Assembly (NCBI RefSeq): GCF_003364215.1
Contig: NZ_NXLU01000008.1
Span: forward strand, 1 to 53,013
Direction: 5' to 3'
Length of the DNA: 53,013 nt
Source: Helicobacter cholecystus
GTDB lineage: Bacteria > Campylobacterota > Campylobacteria > Campylobacterales > Helicobacteraceae
A program made the position numbers and the translations under genes. This document shows, piece by piece, positions 9,375 through 19,654 of this stretch (position 1 is the stretch's first letter; every line of letters starts with the position of its first letter). Under the pieces are notes generated by a model that had not been told where the DNA came from, made no database searches, and was given only the letters and a program-made list of their open reading frames with translations.

Positions 9375-9607
9375 AACTTAATCACATAATCTTCAATCAC
9401 GGTATTGGCTAAAAGCTCTTCACACATTCTCTCAACCTTTGCTCTAATCTCTTGGGTATCATTTTCAGAAAATTCAAGAAAAATACTTTTTCCCATTTTA
9501 ATCTCTGTAAGTGTATCAAACCCCATTGTATGCAGAGCTTGAGTGATCGCCTTAGCTTGAGGATCAAGCACTCCATTTTTTAGCATAATTTGTACTTCTA
9601 CCCTCAT
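9371..9607 (-). CDS. purS: Phosphoribosylformylglycinamidine synthase subunit PurS
   Basis: A 78-residue protein, the usual PurS length. PurS dimers bridge PurQ and the small form of PurL in FGAM synthesis. The sequence has the family layout: beta strand [17 protein letters not shown], helix with [13 protein letters not shown], and the C-terminal segment [13 protein letters not shown]. It overlaps both neighbours, purC and purQ, by 4 bases, so stoichiometric co-translation is likely. Confidence 0.95.
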   Translation of the reverse strand: MRVEVQIMLKNGVLDPQAKAITQALHTMGFDTLTEIKMGKSIFLEFSENDTQEIRAKVERMCEELLANTVIEDYVIKL

Positions 9608-10311
9608 TGCTTGCCTCCTCTAATACGATAAAGAACTTCTTCATAGGCACTTTTAACATCACCTAAATCTTGACGAAAAACATCTTTATCTAGCTTTTTT
9701 CCTGTATGTTTATCCCATAATCTAAGATTATCAGGGCTAAGTTCATCACCCAAAATAATCTCCCCCCTCTCATCAAATCCAAACTCTAACTTGAAATCTA
9801 CAAGCACCAAATCTCTTTGTATAAAATACTCACTTAAAATTCTATTAATACTCTTACCTAGTTCTCTCAGAGTTTCTAATACTTCTTTATTTTGCACAGC
9901 ACCTAAAATCAAGCAATGATCATCATTGAGCAATGGGTCTCCCAGTGCATCATCTTTATAATAAAACTCCACGATTGCAAAAGGCAAAGTCTTACCTTCC
10001 TCTATTCCAAGCCTTTGACTCAAAGATCCTGTAGCAATATTTCGCACAACAACTTCTAAGGGAATCATTTTCATTTTTCTACAAAGCATAATATGATTTT
10101 CTATAAGCTTAATATAATGTGTGGCAATTCCCTTGTCTTCGAGCAAGGTAAATAATGCTTGAGAAATCAAACAATTAAGTTCCCCCTTACCTTTTTGTTC
10201 CCCCTTTTTTAAAGCGTTAAATGCAGTTAAATCATCTTTAAACTCTGCTAGAACACAACCTTCCTCATTAGCCTTATAAAGCTTCTTTCCTTTTCCTTCA
10301 TAAATGAGCAT
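9604..10311 (-). CDS. purC: Phosphoribosylaminoimidazole-succinocarboxamide synthase
   Basis: SAICAR synthetase, 235 residues, which couples CAIR and aspartate using ATP. Conserved features include YEGKGKKLY at the N terminus, the [14 protein letters not shown] segment, and the signature [13 protein letters not shown] followed by [14 protein letters not shown]. It is the first of three consecutive purine genes and lies 25 bases downstream of the ctp gene. A purine-specific riboswitch was looked for upstream and not seen, since the gap is too short. Confidence 0.96.
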   Translation of the reverse strand: MLIYEGKGKKLYKANEEGCVLAEFKDDLTAFNALKKGEQKGKGELNCLISQALFTLLEDKGIATHYIKLIENHIMLCRKMKMIPLEVVVRNIATGSLSQRLGIEEGKTLPFAIVEFYYKDDALGDPLLNDDHCLILGAVQNKEVLETLRELGKSINRILSEYFIQRDLVLVDFKLEFGFDERGEIILGDELSPDNLRLWDKHTGKKLDKDVFRQDLGDVKSAYEEVLYRIRGGKQ

Positions 10312-10336
10312 ACCTTCTCCTTAATACTCTTAGGAC

Positions 10337-11653
10337 CTATTGTTTGATAACACTCCATGCCTTTAGGGTATCAATCCCTACTTTAAGTTGATTGTCGTTA
10401 TTAATATCCTCCTGTGTAATGGTTTTTTCTTTGCTGGGAGACTTTTGTTTATCTTTCTTATTTTCTTTTTGATCAATTTTTTCTAGCTCATTTTCAAGAT
10501 GCACCCTTAAGTCAGATTCTTTAATTTCAAATCCACTCTTTTGGGATTGGGGAACCTTTCCATAAGAAGCTTGAATATCAGGTTTTACGCCCACAGCCTG
10601 AATTGTTCTTCCACTAGGTAAATAATATTTTGCTGTTGTAAGTTTGAGAGCATCAGTTTTTCCAAGCTCAAGCACAATTTGCACACTTCCTTTTCCAAAA
10701 CTCTGCTCCCCCACAAGCACTGCTCGCTTATGATCTTGCAGTGCCCCTGCAACAATCTCACTTGCACTTGCACTTCCACCATTAATCAATACAACAAGTG
10801 GGATCGTAGCATAAGGAGCTTTTCCATCCACTTTAAACTCAATATTTTCATTTTTATTTCTTCCCTTTTGAGAAACAACAACACCTTCTTTAATAAAAAG
10901 TTCAGAGAGTGCAACAGCTTGATTGAGTAAACCTCCAGGATTATTTCTAAGATCAAGAATAATCCCATCAATCTTTCCAGCTTTTTTAAGAAATTTTTGC
11001 ACGCTTGAAGCTACATTCTTATCAAAGGAAGTTACACGTAAATAATAAAAATTCGTCCCATCAATCTTGCGTCCAAATACAGAATCAATCTTAATATTAT
11101 CTCTCTTGAGGTTAAAAATAAGTGGCTTACTCTCATTTTTACGATAAATTGTAAGTTCAAGAGAAGTTCCAGCTTTTCCTCTCATAATATTTACTGCATC
11201 ATCAATACTCATATTTAAAGTATTTTTATCATTAATTTTTAAAATTACATCCCCTGCTTTAATCCCTACTTTATCTGCTGGAGAATCATCAAGCGGTGCA
11301 ATAACTGTCAAGGCTCCATCTTTCATCCCAAGAGTAATTCCAATTCCACCAAACTCACCATTAGTTTGAGTTTGCAAATCTCTAAATTTTTTCTCATCAA
11401 GATAAGCTGAATGTGCATCAAGATTGTTCAATAAACCTTCAATAGCTTTATCTACGATTTTATCAAGCTCAACCTCATCGACATAACTTGTCTCGACAAG
11501 ATTAATGACCTTGCGCAATTTCTTATAAGGCTCAAGTCGATTTTGAGATTGTTGCTCTTTTTGATCTTTTTGCTCTACTGCATATAATCCTACAGCAATG
11601 CACAATGCTAAAATTAGGCTTCCAAATCCTAAAAACTTTAAATGATTTTTCAT
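10337..11653 (-). CDS. Carboxy-terminal processing protease (S41, CtpA-like)
   Basis: A 438-residue periplasmic serine protease. It has an uncleaved or cleaved signal segment (residues 8-24), a PDZ domain (about 100-180, with GGIGITLG), and an S41 catalytic domain with the Ser motif SASASE at 294-299 and the general-base Lys at about 321 in FGKGSVQ. A charged Lys/Glu/Gln-rich stretch at 375-415 is low complexity. Family members trim exported proteins and peptidoglycan hydrolases. It is the first gene of the minus-strand operon, with its promoter presumably in 11654-11988. Confidence 0.9.
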   Translation of the reverse strand: MKNHLKFLGFGSLILALCIAVGLYAVEQKDQKEQQSQNRLEPYKKLRKVINLVETSYVDEVELDKIVDKAIEGLLNNLDAHSAYLDEKKFRDLQTQTNGEFGGIGITLGMKDGALTVIAPLDDSPADKVGIKAGDVILKINDKNTLNMSIDDAVNIMRGKAGTSLELTIYRKNESKPLIFNLKRDNIKIDSVFGRKIDGTNFYYLRVTSFDKNVASSVQKFLKKAGKIDGIILDLRNNPGGLLNQAVALSELFIKEGVVVSQKGRNKNENIEFKVDGKAPYATIPLVVLINGGSASASEIVAGALQDHKRAVLVGEQSFGKGSVQIVLELGKTDALKLTTAKYYLPSGRTIQAVGVKPDIQASYGKVPQSQKSGFEIKESDLRVHLENELEKIDQKENKKDKQKSPSKEKTITQEDINNDNQLKVGIDTLKAWSVIKQ

Positions 11654-12006
11654 TTTTCCCTCATCATTAAAAATGTTAATCGATTAATTTTACACTAAAA
11701 AAGTCAGTAAACTCCACTTCAATCATTGAGATCTGTGATTAAAACAACTCTGCATTAAAATCTCATAAATTCATACTTATTTCTTGTGTTGCTTAGTCTA
11801 AAAGATAGACCAACTCAATATTTATTTTTCTAATGTTTTATATTTTTAATCAAAATAAATACAAGGAATATAGGTTTAAATTCTAAACTCTTAGCGAAAT
11901 ATTATAAGGTAAATTTATAGTAAATAACTAAACTTATATAATGCCAAAATTATTAGAGTATAAAAATTTTAGCACTCAGATAATTTAAATGAAAAAAGGA
12001 GAAATT
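11654..12006 (+). promoter_or_regulatory. Divergent promoter region, ctp (minus) and clpB (plus)
   Basis: An AT-rich 350-base gap between two divergent genes. A good minus-10 element, TATAAT, lies at 11937-11942, about 65 bases before the clpB ATG; no clear minus-35 is visible, as is common in this phylum. The ribosome-binding site AAGGAG is at 11996-12001. I looked for an HspR inverted repeat of the CTTGAGT-N7-ACTCAAG kind and saw none that fits. The ctp-proximal half shows no identifiable element. Confidence 0.4.
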
Positions 12007-14568
12007 ATGAATATTTTTGAAAAAATGACTAATCAACTCAGAGAGACTCTTGATTCTTCATTTCTTCTTGCGTTACATGCCAAAAATCAAGAGATTGTCC
12101 CTCTTCACCTTATCTGGTCACTTGTAGTTAATCATCAATCTATTCTTAATCAAGCATTTAATAAAATGGATTTTGACAAAACTGCATTAGAACTAGAACT
12201 TAAAAGCGCAGTAGATAGACTTCCTAAAAGCTCAAATGTAAGCAAAGAAACCCTTCAAATCTCAAGAGAACTCAGTAATAGCTTAGATACAGCTTTAGCA
12301 CTAGCAACACAACAAGGGGATCAATTCCTTTCTGTGGATACCTATATCATCTCCACATTACAAAACGATGAGAAGATTAAATCTCTTTTTTCTGCCTATC
12401 TTGATATCTTAGAAGTGAAAAAAACATTAGAAAGTATTCGTGGAGGGACAAAAATTCAAAATCAAAATGATGATGAACTCTTAGAATCATTGCAAAAATT
12501 TGGAATTGATCTTACACAAAAAGCATTGGAAAACACTTTAGATCCCGTCATTGGAAGAGATGAAGAGATTCAAAGAATGATGCAAATCCTCATTAGAAAA
12601 ACCAAAAATAATCCTATTCTTCTAGGAGAGCCAGGGGTAGGAAAAACTGCTGTAGTCGAAGGATTAGCACAAAGAATAGTGAGTAATGATGTGCCTACAA
12701 GCCTACAAAATAAACGTGTGATTTCACTTGATATGAGCACTCTTGTTGCAGGTGCAAAATATCGGGGAGAGTTTGAAGAGCGTCTTAAAAAAGTCATTGA
12801 AGAGGTTAAAAAAGCAGGAAACATTATTCTTTTTATTGATGAAATTCACACTATTGTAGGAGCAGGAGCAAGTGAAGGAAGTATGGATGCAGCTAATATT
12901 TTAAAACCTGCTCTTGCAAGAGGAGAACTTCATACCATTGGTGCCACAACACTTAAAGAATATAGAAAATATTTTGAAAAAGACGCAGCACTTGTAAGGA
13001 GATTTCAACCCATTGATGTAGCTGAACCCAGTGTCAATGAGGCATTACAAATCCTAAGAGGAATCAAGGAAAAGTTAGAAGCCCATCACAATGTGAGCAT
13101 TACTGATAGTGCACTTGTAGCTGCTGCAAAACTTTCAGACCGTTATATCTCTAATCGCTTCTTGCCTGATAAGGCGATTGATCTTATTGATGAGGGAGCA
13201 GCGGAATTAAAAATGCAAATTGAATCTGAACCCAATGAGCTTAGTAAGGTTAAACGCAACATCCAACGCTTAGAGGTAGAAAAACAGGCCCTCAATATGG
13301 AAGGGGGGAATACTGAACGATTGGCAGAAATACAAAAGGAACTTAGTAATGAGCAAGAGAAACAAACTTTGCTTCAAAGTCAATTTGATAATGAAAAAGC
13401 AGTATTTAAAGAGATTGCAACTCTAAGAAGCCAAATTGATAGCCTTAAACGCGAATCTGAACTTGCCAAAAGAAATGGTGACTACAACAAAGCAGCAGAA
13501 ATTGATTATGGAAAAGTGCCAGAATGTGAGGAGAAAATCAAATCCTTAGAACTCAAATGGAAAGGAATGCAAGAGAATGGGACTTTACTTAAAAATGCTG
13601 TAAGTGAAGAGGTCATTGCAGGGATTGTAAGTCGATGGAGCGGAATTCCTGTGCAAAAGATGCTCCAAAGTGAAAAAGAAAAGATTCTTAAAGTCCAAGA
13701 AGAATTGCAAAAGAGTGTAGTAGGACAAGAAGAAGCACTTAGAGCAATCTCTCGTGTCATTAAACGCAATAAAGCAGGATTAAGTGAGCTTAATCGCCCT
13801 ATTGGAAGCTTTCTCTTCTTAGGAAGCACAGGGGTAGGAAAAACCCAAAGTGCTAAATCACTTGCAAAATTTCTCTTTGATAGTGAAAAAAATCTTATCC
13901 GTATTGATATGAGTGAGTATATGGAAAAACACGCTGTCTCTCGTCTAGTTGGAGCACCTCCAGGGTATGTAGGATATGAAGAAGGAGGGCAACTCACAGA
14001 AGCCGTGCGACGCAAACCCTATAGTGTTGTACTTTTTGATGAGATCGAAAAAGCACATCCTGATGTTTTCAATCTTTTGCTTCAAGTCCTTGATGATGGA
14101 CGATTAACTGATAACAAAGGAGTTGTGGTTGATTTTAGAAATACAATCATCATTCTTACAAGCAATATTGGAAGCGATAAGATTATAGAAATCACCAATA
14201 AGGCAGAGAGGGAAAAGGCCGTCCAAGAGTGTCTTAAATCCTACTTTAAGCCTGAATTTCTCAATCGATTAGATGATATTGTGATTTTTAATCCTTTAGA
14301 TTTGCAAGGGATTGTCAAAATTGTAGATATTATGTTTGCTCAAGTGGCTAAAAAAGCTCAAGAGAGGGGAATTTATATTGAGCTTACACAAGAAGCAAAG
14401 GAGCAAATTGCTCAAGCAGGATTTGATCCAATCTATGGTGCTAGACCCCTTAAAAGAGCTGTATATGAAAGGGTTGAAGACAAGCTTGCAGAACTTATTT
14501 TAGAAGACAAGGTTAAAGAAGGAAATAAGGTAATTTTCAAAAGTAATGGAGAGGTGGAGGTGGAGTAA
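12007..14568 (+). CDS. clpB: ClpB disaggregase
   Basis: Hsp100-family ATPase of 853 residues, which acts with DnaK to resolubilise aggregates in the cytoplasm. It has an N-terminal repeat domain (about 1-140), NBD1 with Walker A GEPGVGKT near residue 208, a middle coiled-coil domain (about 400-510), and NBD2 with Walker A GSTGVGKT near residue 604. The ATG at 12007 was chosen over an in-frame ATG at 11989 because AAGGAG lies just upstream of 12007, inside the longer frame. Length and motifs are normal; it is monocistronic in this window. Confidence 0.96.
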   Translation: MNIFEKMTNQLRETLDSSFLLALHAKNQEIVPLHLIWSLVVNHQSILNQAFNKMDFDKTALELELKSAVDRLPKSSNVSKETLQISRELSNSLDTALALATQQGDQFLSVDTYIISTLQNDEKIKSLFSAYLDILEVKKTLESIRGGTKIQNQNDDELLESLQKFGIDLTQKALENTLDPVIGRDEEIQRMMQILIRKTKNNPILLGEPGVGKTAVVEGLAQRIVSNDVPTSLQNKRVISLDMSTLVAGAKYRGEFEERLKKVIEEVKKAGNIILFIDEIHTIVGAGASEGSMDAANILKPALARGELHTIGATTLKEYRKYFEKDAALVRRFQPIDVAEPSVNEALQILRGIKEKLEAHHNVSITDSALVAAAKLSDRYISNRFLPDKAIDLIDEGAAELKMQIESEPNELSKVKRNIQRLEVEKQALNMEGGNTERLAEIQKELSNEQEKQTLLQSQFDNEKAVFKEIATLRSQIDSLKRESELAKRNGDYNKAAEIDYGKVPECEEKIKSLELKWKGMQENGTLLKNAVSEEVIAGIVSRWSGIPVQKMLQSEKEKILKVQEELQKSVVGQEEALRAISRVIKRNKAGLSELNRPIGSFLFLGSTGVGKTQSAKSLAKFLFDSEKNLIRIDMSEYMEKHAVSRLVGAPPGYVGYEEGGQLTEAVRRKPYSVVLFDEIEKAHPDVFNLLLQVLDDGRLTDNKGVVVDFRNTIIILTSNIGSDKIIEITNKAEREKAVQECLKSYFKPEFLNRLDDIVIFNPLDLQGIVKIVDIMFAQVAKKAQERGIYIELTQEAKEQIAQAGFDPIYGARPLKRAVYERVEDKLAELILEDKVKEGNKVIFKSNGEVEVE

Positions 14569-14589
14569 AAACCCTAATCTCTCACCATT

Positions 14590-15140
14590 ATTTTGAGTTT
14601 TTTAAGGATTCTAAAGATTTTGGGATAATAATAAGTGAGCCTAGAAGTTCGAGGAAGGTTATTTGTATAATTCAGCAGCAAAGAATAAGGTTCTCCTACA
14701 TTTTTAGATCCTCTCAAAAGCACATCTTCCAAAGACATAAATAGTGTGTCTTTTAATCATTGACTTAAGAATCTTTTCATCTCATTGCTCAAATCTTTTT
14801 GTTGCATAAACTCATCTATTCTGAAATCATCATTGCACAAGAGCAACCAAAGCGACAGTATTTCACCTTTAAAGCATCTCCTCATTGAAAGCTTTGAGCA
14901 AATGTTACTAATAGAATAGGTGCCATCTTCTAATCACTTTTAAAATATTCTTTTGCTATTTTAAGGCTCTCATCCGTACTTCTATCATCTACCAAAATAA
15001 TTTATAAATTTGATAAGTTTGATTGATAACAGAATTAAAGCAATCTCTCAAATAAGGCTTTGATTTCAATGGAGGGAGAAATTAAGGGGCTGTATTTCTT
15101 TTCCTTTAATTCTTGATTATAAGTTATAGCTTAGCCTCAT
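14590..15140 (-). pseudogene. Decayed family 2 glycosyltransferase
   Basis: The 595-base gap after clpB holds a ruined GT2 gene read on the minus strand. Fragments in different frames match the start of a GT2: a SPLIS start near 15090, then PYLRDCFNSVINQTYQ (about 15000-15050), then ILVDDRSTDESLKIAKEYF (about 14940-15000), which carries the nucleotide-binding DD. Further fragments towards 14590 include SLEDVLLRGSKNVGEPYS and PKIFRILKKLKIMVRD. Several frameshifts and stops separate them. It lies just outside the phosphoramidate operon, on the same strand, so it was probably once its last gene. Confidence 0.6.
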
Positions 15141-15163
15141 TCCATTAAAATCTCTGAGAGAAA

Positions 15164-15970
15164 TTATTTCAAGAACTCTTTGTAAATATCTTTTAATCTT
15201 GGAGAAAAGGCGATAAAGAAATTATTTTTTAGATCTTCTTTTCCATAACGTAAAATCTCTTGAGTTTTGGTATCGTATAGAAATCCACCAACACTACGTA
15301 ATATCGCATCTCCTGCGGCAGTATCCCACTCTTTTGATCCATTAAATCTTGGATAAATATCTGCAATCCCTAAGCTCAAAGCACAAAACTTTATACTTGA
15401 ACCAATAGCCATTTTTCTAAGTTGATATTGTTTAAAAAAATTCACCCCAGTATCAGTACTATGAAATTTACTATCACAGCCAATAAATTGCGATCGTGGA
15501 TATTGATGATAATAAAATCTCTGAAGCTTTTCCCATGCAGGAGAGAGAGAGAAATATTTTATCTCCTCTCCTTTTAACCCCCAAAATCCAATCTCTCCTC
15601 CTGCATAAAGCTTCTTCATCGCAGGAATATAAATAACACCAAAAATTGGAATATCTTTTTTCATCAATGCTATATTGACACTAAAGTGATTATTTTGCGC
15701 AATAAAATCCTTTGTCCCATCTAGGGGGTCTACTAGCCAATAGTATTCACCTCTCTGTCTCTCTTGTAGTGAAATAAACCTTTCTTCACTGCACACAGGA
15801 AAAGTAGATTTTAGAGATTCTAAAATAAAGTCATTGCTTTCTAAATCTGCTTGAGTGATTGGAGAAAAATCATTCTTGAGTACATAATCTATATTTGTCT
15901 TATAGTATTTGAGTATTTTCTCTCCAGCAATTATAGCAATAGCAATAGTTTCAGCAAATAATTTTTTCAT
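15164..15970 (-). CDS. CysQ/inositol-monophosphatase-family phosphatase
   Basis: A 268-residue Mg-dependent phosphatase of the FIG superfamily, whose CysQ members remove the 3'-phosphate from 3',5'-bisphosphonucleosides. Metal-binding motifs are visible: the CSEERF glutamates, WLVDPLDGTKDF (about 83-94) and the C-terminal EWDTAAGDAIL. The start overlaps the upstream cytidylyltransferase by 20 bases, so it is part of the phosphoramidate operon. Inference: because the CDP-phosphoramidate kinase adds a 3'-phosphate to the nucleotide carrier, transfer would leave a 3'-phosphorylated cytidine nucleotide, and this enzyme could recycle it. A housekeeping role on PAP is the alternative. Confidence 0.75.
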   Translation of the reverse strand: MKKLFAETIAIAIIAGEKILKYYKTNIDYVLKNDFSPITQADLESNDFILESLKSTFPVCSEERFISLQERQRGEYYWLVDPLDGTKDFIAQNNHFSVNIALMKKDIPIFGVIYIPAMKKLYAGGEIGFWGLKGEEIKYFSLSPAWEKLQRFYYHQYPRSQFIGCDSKFHSTDTGVNFFKQYQLRKMAIGSSIKFCALSLGIADIYPRFNGSKEWDTAAGDAILRSVGGFLYDTKTQEILRYGKEDLKNNFFIAFSPRLKDIYKEFLK

Positions 15971-16724
15971 TTTCCATAATCTCTAAATCTTTGACACAAT
16001 CTATTTCACCCCATTCTCCATAAATAAATACAGGCTGAGCATTATTGAAACGATAAATAAGGTGTTGTAGAAAGCTTGTCATATACATTTTTTCAAAATT
16101 ACATCCATCATAGATTGCCTCTCTATTCATTGCCTCATATTCTTTAATAACTCTTTTTAAAAAAGTATGAGAAAACTTAAAAAGACCAATATATTGCCCC
16201 TCCACTTCTTTAATACTTTTGGGTTTCTTTCCTAGCTCAATAATTTTTCCATCAACAACTTTAAGTGTTTCTGCATCATTGAGTGGATTTTCAAATCTTT
16301 TCTCCCATAGCCTCTGCCAATCCAAATCTACAACAACACAAAATTCACCTTGTGCTTGAGATAATTTTTTCACAATGTTAGGATGATAAATAATATCTGC
16401 ATAAGAAATAATCAAATCTTGACCCTCTTTTATACAAGAATGCAAAAAATCCAATGCACAAAAAAAAGTGCTCACCATATTTGTGGTTACATATTTCTCA
16501 TTGTAGTAAATATCAACTATATTCTGATTTGCAAGATGAGAGGCAAGCACATCAAAAAGATAACCACCAACAACTGCAATTTTTTTTATTCCTGCTTCTT
16601 TCAAAGATTCAATCTCATAATCAATAATTTTCTTTCCATTACATTCCACCATACATTTGGGCTTATTTTGTGTCAATGGCATTAATCTTGATCCAAAACC
16701 TGCTGCCAGTATCAATGCATTCAT
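15951..16724 (-). CDS. CTP:phosphoglutamine cytidylyltransferase homologue (Cj1416-like)
   Basis: A 257-residue sugar-phosphate-type nucleotidyltransferase with the N-terminal signature ILAAGFGSRLMPLTQNKPKC and the metal-binding Asp in ISYADIIYHP. The C. jejuni enzyme at this position in the cluster, Cj1416, joins phosphoglutamine and CTP to give CDP-L-glutamine. Taken alone the sequence could also be a LicC-like phosphocholine cytidylyltransferase; the assignment rests on its neighbours, an amidotransferase and a glutamine kinase in the same order. It overlaps the amidotransferase by 4 bases (ATGA) and the phosphatase by 20. Confidence 0.8.
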   Translation of the reverse strand: MNALILAAGFGSRLMPLTQNKPKCMVECNGKKIIDYEIESLKEAGIKKIAVVGGYLFDVLASHLANQNIVDIYYNEKYVTTNMVSTFFCALDFLHSCIKEGQDLIISYADIIYHPNIVKKLSQAQGEFCVVVDLDWQRLWEKRFENPLNDAETLKVVDGKIIELGKKPKSIKEVEGQYIGLFKFSHTFLKRVIKEYEAMNREAIYDGCNFEKMYMTSFLQHLIYRFNNAQPVFIYGEWGEIDCVKDLEIMENEKIIC

Positions 16725-17329
16725 TTTATATTCTCCAAAAATTTTTTAAACACTCTTGAGGTCGAGTTTGTCATTTCTTTTTCTCGCTCTAAATGCCACA
16801 TCATTCCAAAAATAGGTAGAGCTTTGTGTGAAAAGGCCTCAATTCCGCCATCCTTGCTAATTGCCTGACTTTCTAACTCATCTCCAAGATATGAGATTTT
16901 ATAATGATGATAGGAATTTACTCTATCATATCCTCCATCACTCCACATAATACTATGTTCCCTCATATGCCCATCAGTCTTAAAAAGTATAGAATTAAAA
17001 TAATGTGCAATCATTTGTGCTCCGCGACAAACCCCCAAAAGTGGAATAGCACAAGAAGAGCAAAACTCTATTACCTCTTTCTCATAATTATCACGAATCA
17101 AAGAGCTAGATTCATCACTAAAAAGACTCAAATCATTCCCACCACTTAAAATTACTCCATTTAAGATTGGGGCATACTCGCTCAATGGAATTGCATAGCT
17201 CAAGGGAATGGGAAGAATATTTCTTTTTTTAAAAAACTCACCCCAATCACAAGCTAAAATCTCACGTCTTTCTTTATAACTCTCTTGGATTGCAAGCCGC
17301 TGGGTAATAGCAATAATTCTTTTTTTCAT
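16721..17329 (-). CDS. Gamma-glutamyl-CDP-amidate hydrolase homologue (Cj1417-like)
   Basis: A 202-residue class I glutamine amidotransferase / gamma-glutamyl hydrolase (PuuD-like) protein. It has GVILSGGNDLS before the nucleophile, the elbow LGVCRGAQMIAHYF with the catalytic Cys at about 98, and a His-x-Glu pair in MMWHLERE near the C terminus. In C. jejuni, Cj1417 hydrolyses CDP-L-glutamine to release cytidine diphosphoramidate and glutamate. The ATG follows immediately after the TAG of the upstream glutamine kinase gene, and the stop overlaps the cytidylyltransferase ATG, so the three are translated together. Confidence 0.82.
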   Translation of the reverse strand: MKKRIIAITQRLAIQESYKERREILACDWGEFFKKRNILPIPLSYAIPLSEYAPILNGVILSGGNDLSLFSDESSSLIRDNYEKEVIEFCSSCAIPLLGVCRGAQMIAHYFNSILFKTDGHMREHSIMWSDGGYDRVNSYHHYKISYLGDELESQAISKDGGIEAFSHKALPIFGMMWHLEREKEMTNSTSRVFKKFLENIK

Positions 17330-19654
17330 CTAAAAAATAGGGAAGATTTTTTGATTAAGACAATCAATGTGAAGACGTTTTGCTTTTTTATAAATTGCAA
17401 ATTTTTCTTCCCCTACTCCAATGACTGCAGGAAGTCCAAGTTCTGAGCAGCGAATAGCCATATGCGAATTTGCCCCACCATAGCAGGTTACAAGCCCTGC
17501 AATCCCTTTAGTAAAAAGATAGTCATAACCAGGATCTGCTGCATCAATTAATACAATCTTGCCTTGCAATTCCCTATCAAAAGCCACATCTGCAACAATT
17601 GTTTCAAATGTGACAAAGTTGGGTAAAACTACAGAAGTAGAAAAGCAAAATACATCATCACCTCTAAGAATAAGAGGTGGGAGCTTGATTGCACAAGTTG
17701 CAAGATAATCTTGTTCATTACTTTTAATTTGATGCAAAAAACGTTCTCTTGGATTTTCTTTATAAAGTGTAGAGTGCAGACTTAAAATCTCTTTAATATC
17801 AAGATGCGCCATTTTCCCTAATGGAATCTGATAATATCCACCAATCTCTCCAATAATCTCAATTGCTTTTGAAAGCATCTTTGTAAATTCAAATTTTGAA
17901 CTCTCTCTTCCTTCAATTGCTGTTCTCATAAAAACAAACAAATCATTTGCAGTAATTCGAAGGCCATTTTTTTCTAATGCCAAATCGATTTTCTTGATTT
18001 GCCCCTCTTCAAAAATAATTCCACCCATCTTAGAATTTGGAGCTTCAACTTCAAAATCTCCAAAATATTTTTCAAAATCCTCATCATAACGAGGGGATAA
18101 AATATCATAAGTCCCTGCACGCAAATGTCCATATTTTTGTAAAAACTCTTCTTTGCTTAATCTTGCTCTATCATATGAGAGTTGTTTGCTAATAGTATTG
18201 AGTGATTCTAAAAATTGCTTTTTTTGCTCAGAGCAAATCAAGCCCTCCACAACCATGGAATTCAAAATCTGCATTGCTACAAATGCTGCCCTTGCTATCC
18301 CTGCAAAAGGGAGTGTTCCAAATCTTTTGCAATCTTCAATCAACCAATAAAGTAAATCTAACTTACTCATATCAGTCTCTATAAGCTTACAATATCGCTT
18401 TTGCAAAATCTCAATCTTCTTCATATCCTCAAGATACAAGCCTGATGTAGAAGAGATGATATTGTTTGTCAAATCAAGCAGTGCATTTTTGAGAGTAGAA
18501 ATCTCTTGATGGTTAAAACCTTGTTCTAGCAAACCCTCAAGTTTATATTCACTGGAAAAATCAAAACAAGAAAAAACAATTTCAAACTCAACTTTATCAT
18601 GTAAATATGGAGATTTCTCAAGCAGTAATAAATAATAATTGGCAAGTTTTGAGGCAAGAGTGTCATTAATTTTTGCAGGAATGAAAGAATTAAAAGAAAG
18701 CTGAACATCAATATAGGGAATCCCAAAAAATGAATGCATTAATTGATGGGAATGTAAATCTCTGTAACCATAATTTTTTCTCTGATAAGCCCAAATATTG
18801 TCTGTGATAATTTCTTTATATAAACTTAATGCCAATCGCTTGGGTCGTAAGCCAATAATTTCTGCAGGATTCCAATCTGGCATCACACCAAAAATTTTTT
18901 TCTCACCCAATACACCATGATTGATCTTTGAAAGCATATTAATCCGTTTTGAAAGCCTATCTAAATCATTTTTACTAATCTGATGAAATAAATCCATCTT
19001 ATTAGCAATAACCAATGGTCTCACTTGAAGACAATAGAGGTTTTCTACCCCTTCTTCATTGAGAGCAAAAGCAAATTCGACATCCAAGAATGAATATTCA
19101 TAAATCTCTTCAAGTTCTCTAATCATTTGAATAATTTGACTGAGATGATTAACTGAGGTAAACTCATAATCCCTAAAAATAAAAGAAGATACACTTTCTG
19201 TATTTTCACCAGCAGTAATAGAGGAAGTCGATCCACTTCTATCGTATTCGATACAAAAATAAGGTGAGAGGTTTTCTTTATCTACGCTAAATGCCACTCC
19301 ACAAGAGCAAATATTTGAGAGCATAGGCTGAATAAGAATCTCACCCCCATCTCCACTCTCCTCATTGGTCATTGAAGATGCAACCCTACTGATGGCTTCT
19401 TGTAATTGAGCAGTATCGCCTGTATTAATATGAGGTAAACTTAAAAATGCTCCAGCATTTGAACAATTTTGAGTATCTTCAGCATTTGAAGAGCTTCGAA
19501 TAATCACCTCTTCTCCCAAAGCTGTAATGTCTTGAAGTCTCTTTTGCCAATCTTGAGATACTTTTAAAACTACGCTAGGTAAAACTCTAGCAGATTGAAG
19601 GAGTCCATATAAATTGACTAGATTCTGTGCTTTTGTTCCAAATTGGAGTTTCAT
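17330..19654 (-). CDS. L-glutamine kinase homologue (Cj1418-like)
   Basis: A 774-residue protein of the PEP-synthase/PPDK type: an N-terminal ATP-grasp-like domain with IIRSSSNAEDT and SNAGAFLS (about residues 60-90), a long central domain, and a C-terminal phosphohistidine domain with GGANSHMAIRCSELGLPAV. The length and layout match Cj1418, which phosphorylates the side-chain amide of L-glutamine with ATP, the first step in capsule phosphoramidate synthesis. I chose ATG 19654 because AAAGGG precedes it and it overlaps the methyltransferase stop as ATGA; an upstream in-frame TTG at 19675 lies inside that gene. Confidence 0.85.
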   Translation of the reverse strand: MKLQFGTKAQNLVNLYGLLQSARVLPSVVLKVSQDWQKRLQDITALGEEVIIRSSSNAEDTQNCSNAGAFLSLPHINTGDTAQLQEAISRVASSMTNEESGDGGEILIQPMLSNICSCGVAFSVDKENLSPYFCIEYDRSGSTSSITAGENTESVSSFIFRDYEFTSVNHLSQIIQMIRELEEIYEYSFLDVEFAFALNEEGVENLYCLQVRPLVIANKMDLFHQISKNDLDRLSKRINMLSKINHGVLGEKKIFGVMPDWNPAEIIGLRPKRLALSLYKEIITDNIWAYQRKNYGYRDLHSHQLMHSFFGIPYIDVQLSFNSFIPAKINDTLASKLANYYLLLLEKSPYLHDKVEFEIVFSCFDFSSEYKLEGLLEQGFNHQEISTLKNALLDLTNNIISSTSGLYLEDMKKIEILQKRYCKLIETDMSKLDLLYWLIEDCKRFGTLPFAGIARAAFVAMQILNSMVVEGLICSEQKKQFLESLNTISKQLSYDRARLSKEEFLQKYGHLRAGTYDILSPRYDEDFEKYFGDFEVEAPNSKMGGIIFEEGQIKKIDLALEKNGLRITANDLFVFMRTAIEGRESSKFEFTKMLSKAIEIIGEIGGYYQIPLGKMAHLDIKEILSLHSTLYKENPRERFLHQIKSNEQDYLATCAIKLPPLILRGDDVFCFSTSVVLPNFVTFETIVADVAFDRELQGKIVLIDAADPGYDYLFTKGIAGLVTCYGGANSHMAIRCSELGLPAVIGVGEEKFAIYKKAKRLHIDCLNQKIFPIF

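Noticed and set aside
11937-12006. HspR-type heat-shock operator upstream of clpB
   Set aside because: Pieces resembling AGAGT and ACTCA are present but their spacing and arms do not fit the inverted repeat.
13305-13315. G6 run in clpB, and similar G5-G6 runs elsewhere (for example 26792-26797 and 31570-31575)
   Set aside because: Too short for frequent slippage, and they encode ordinary residues in conserved frames.
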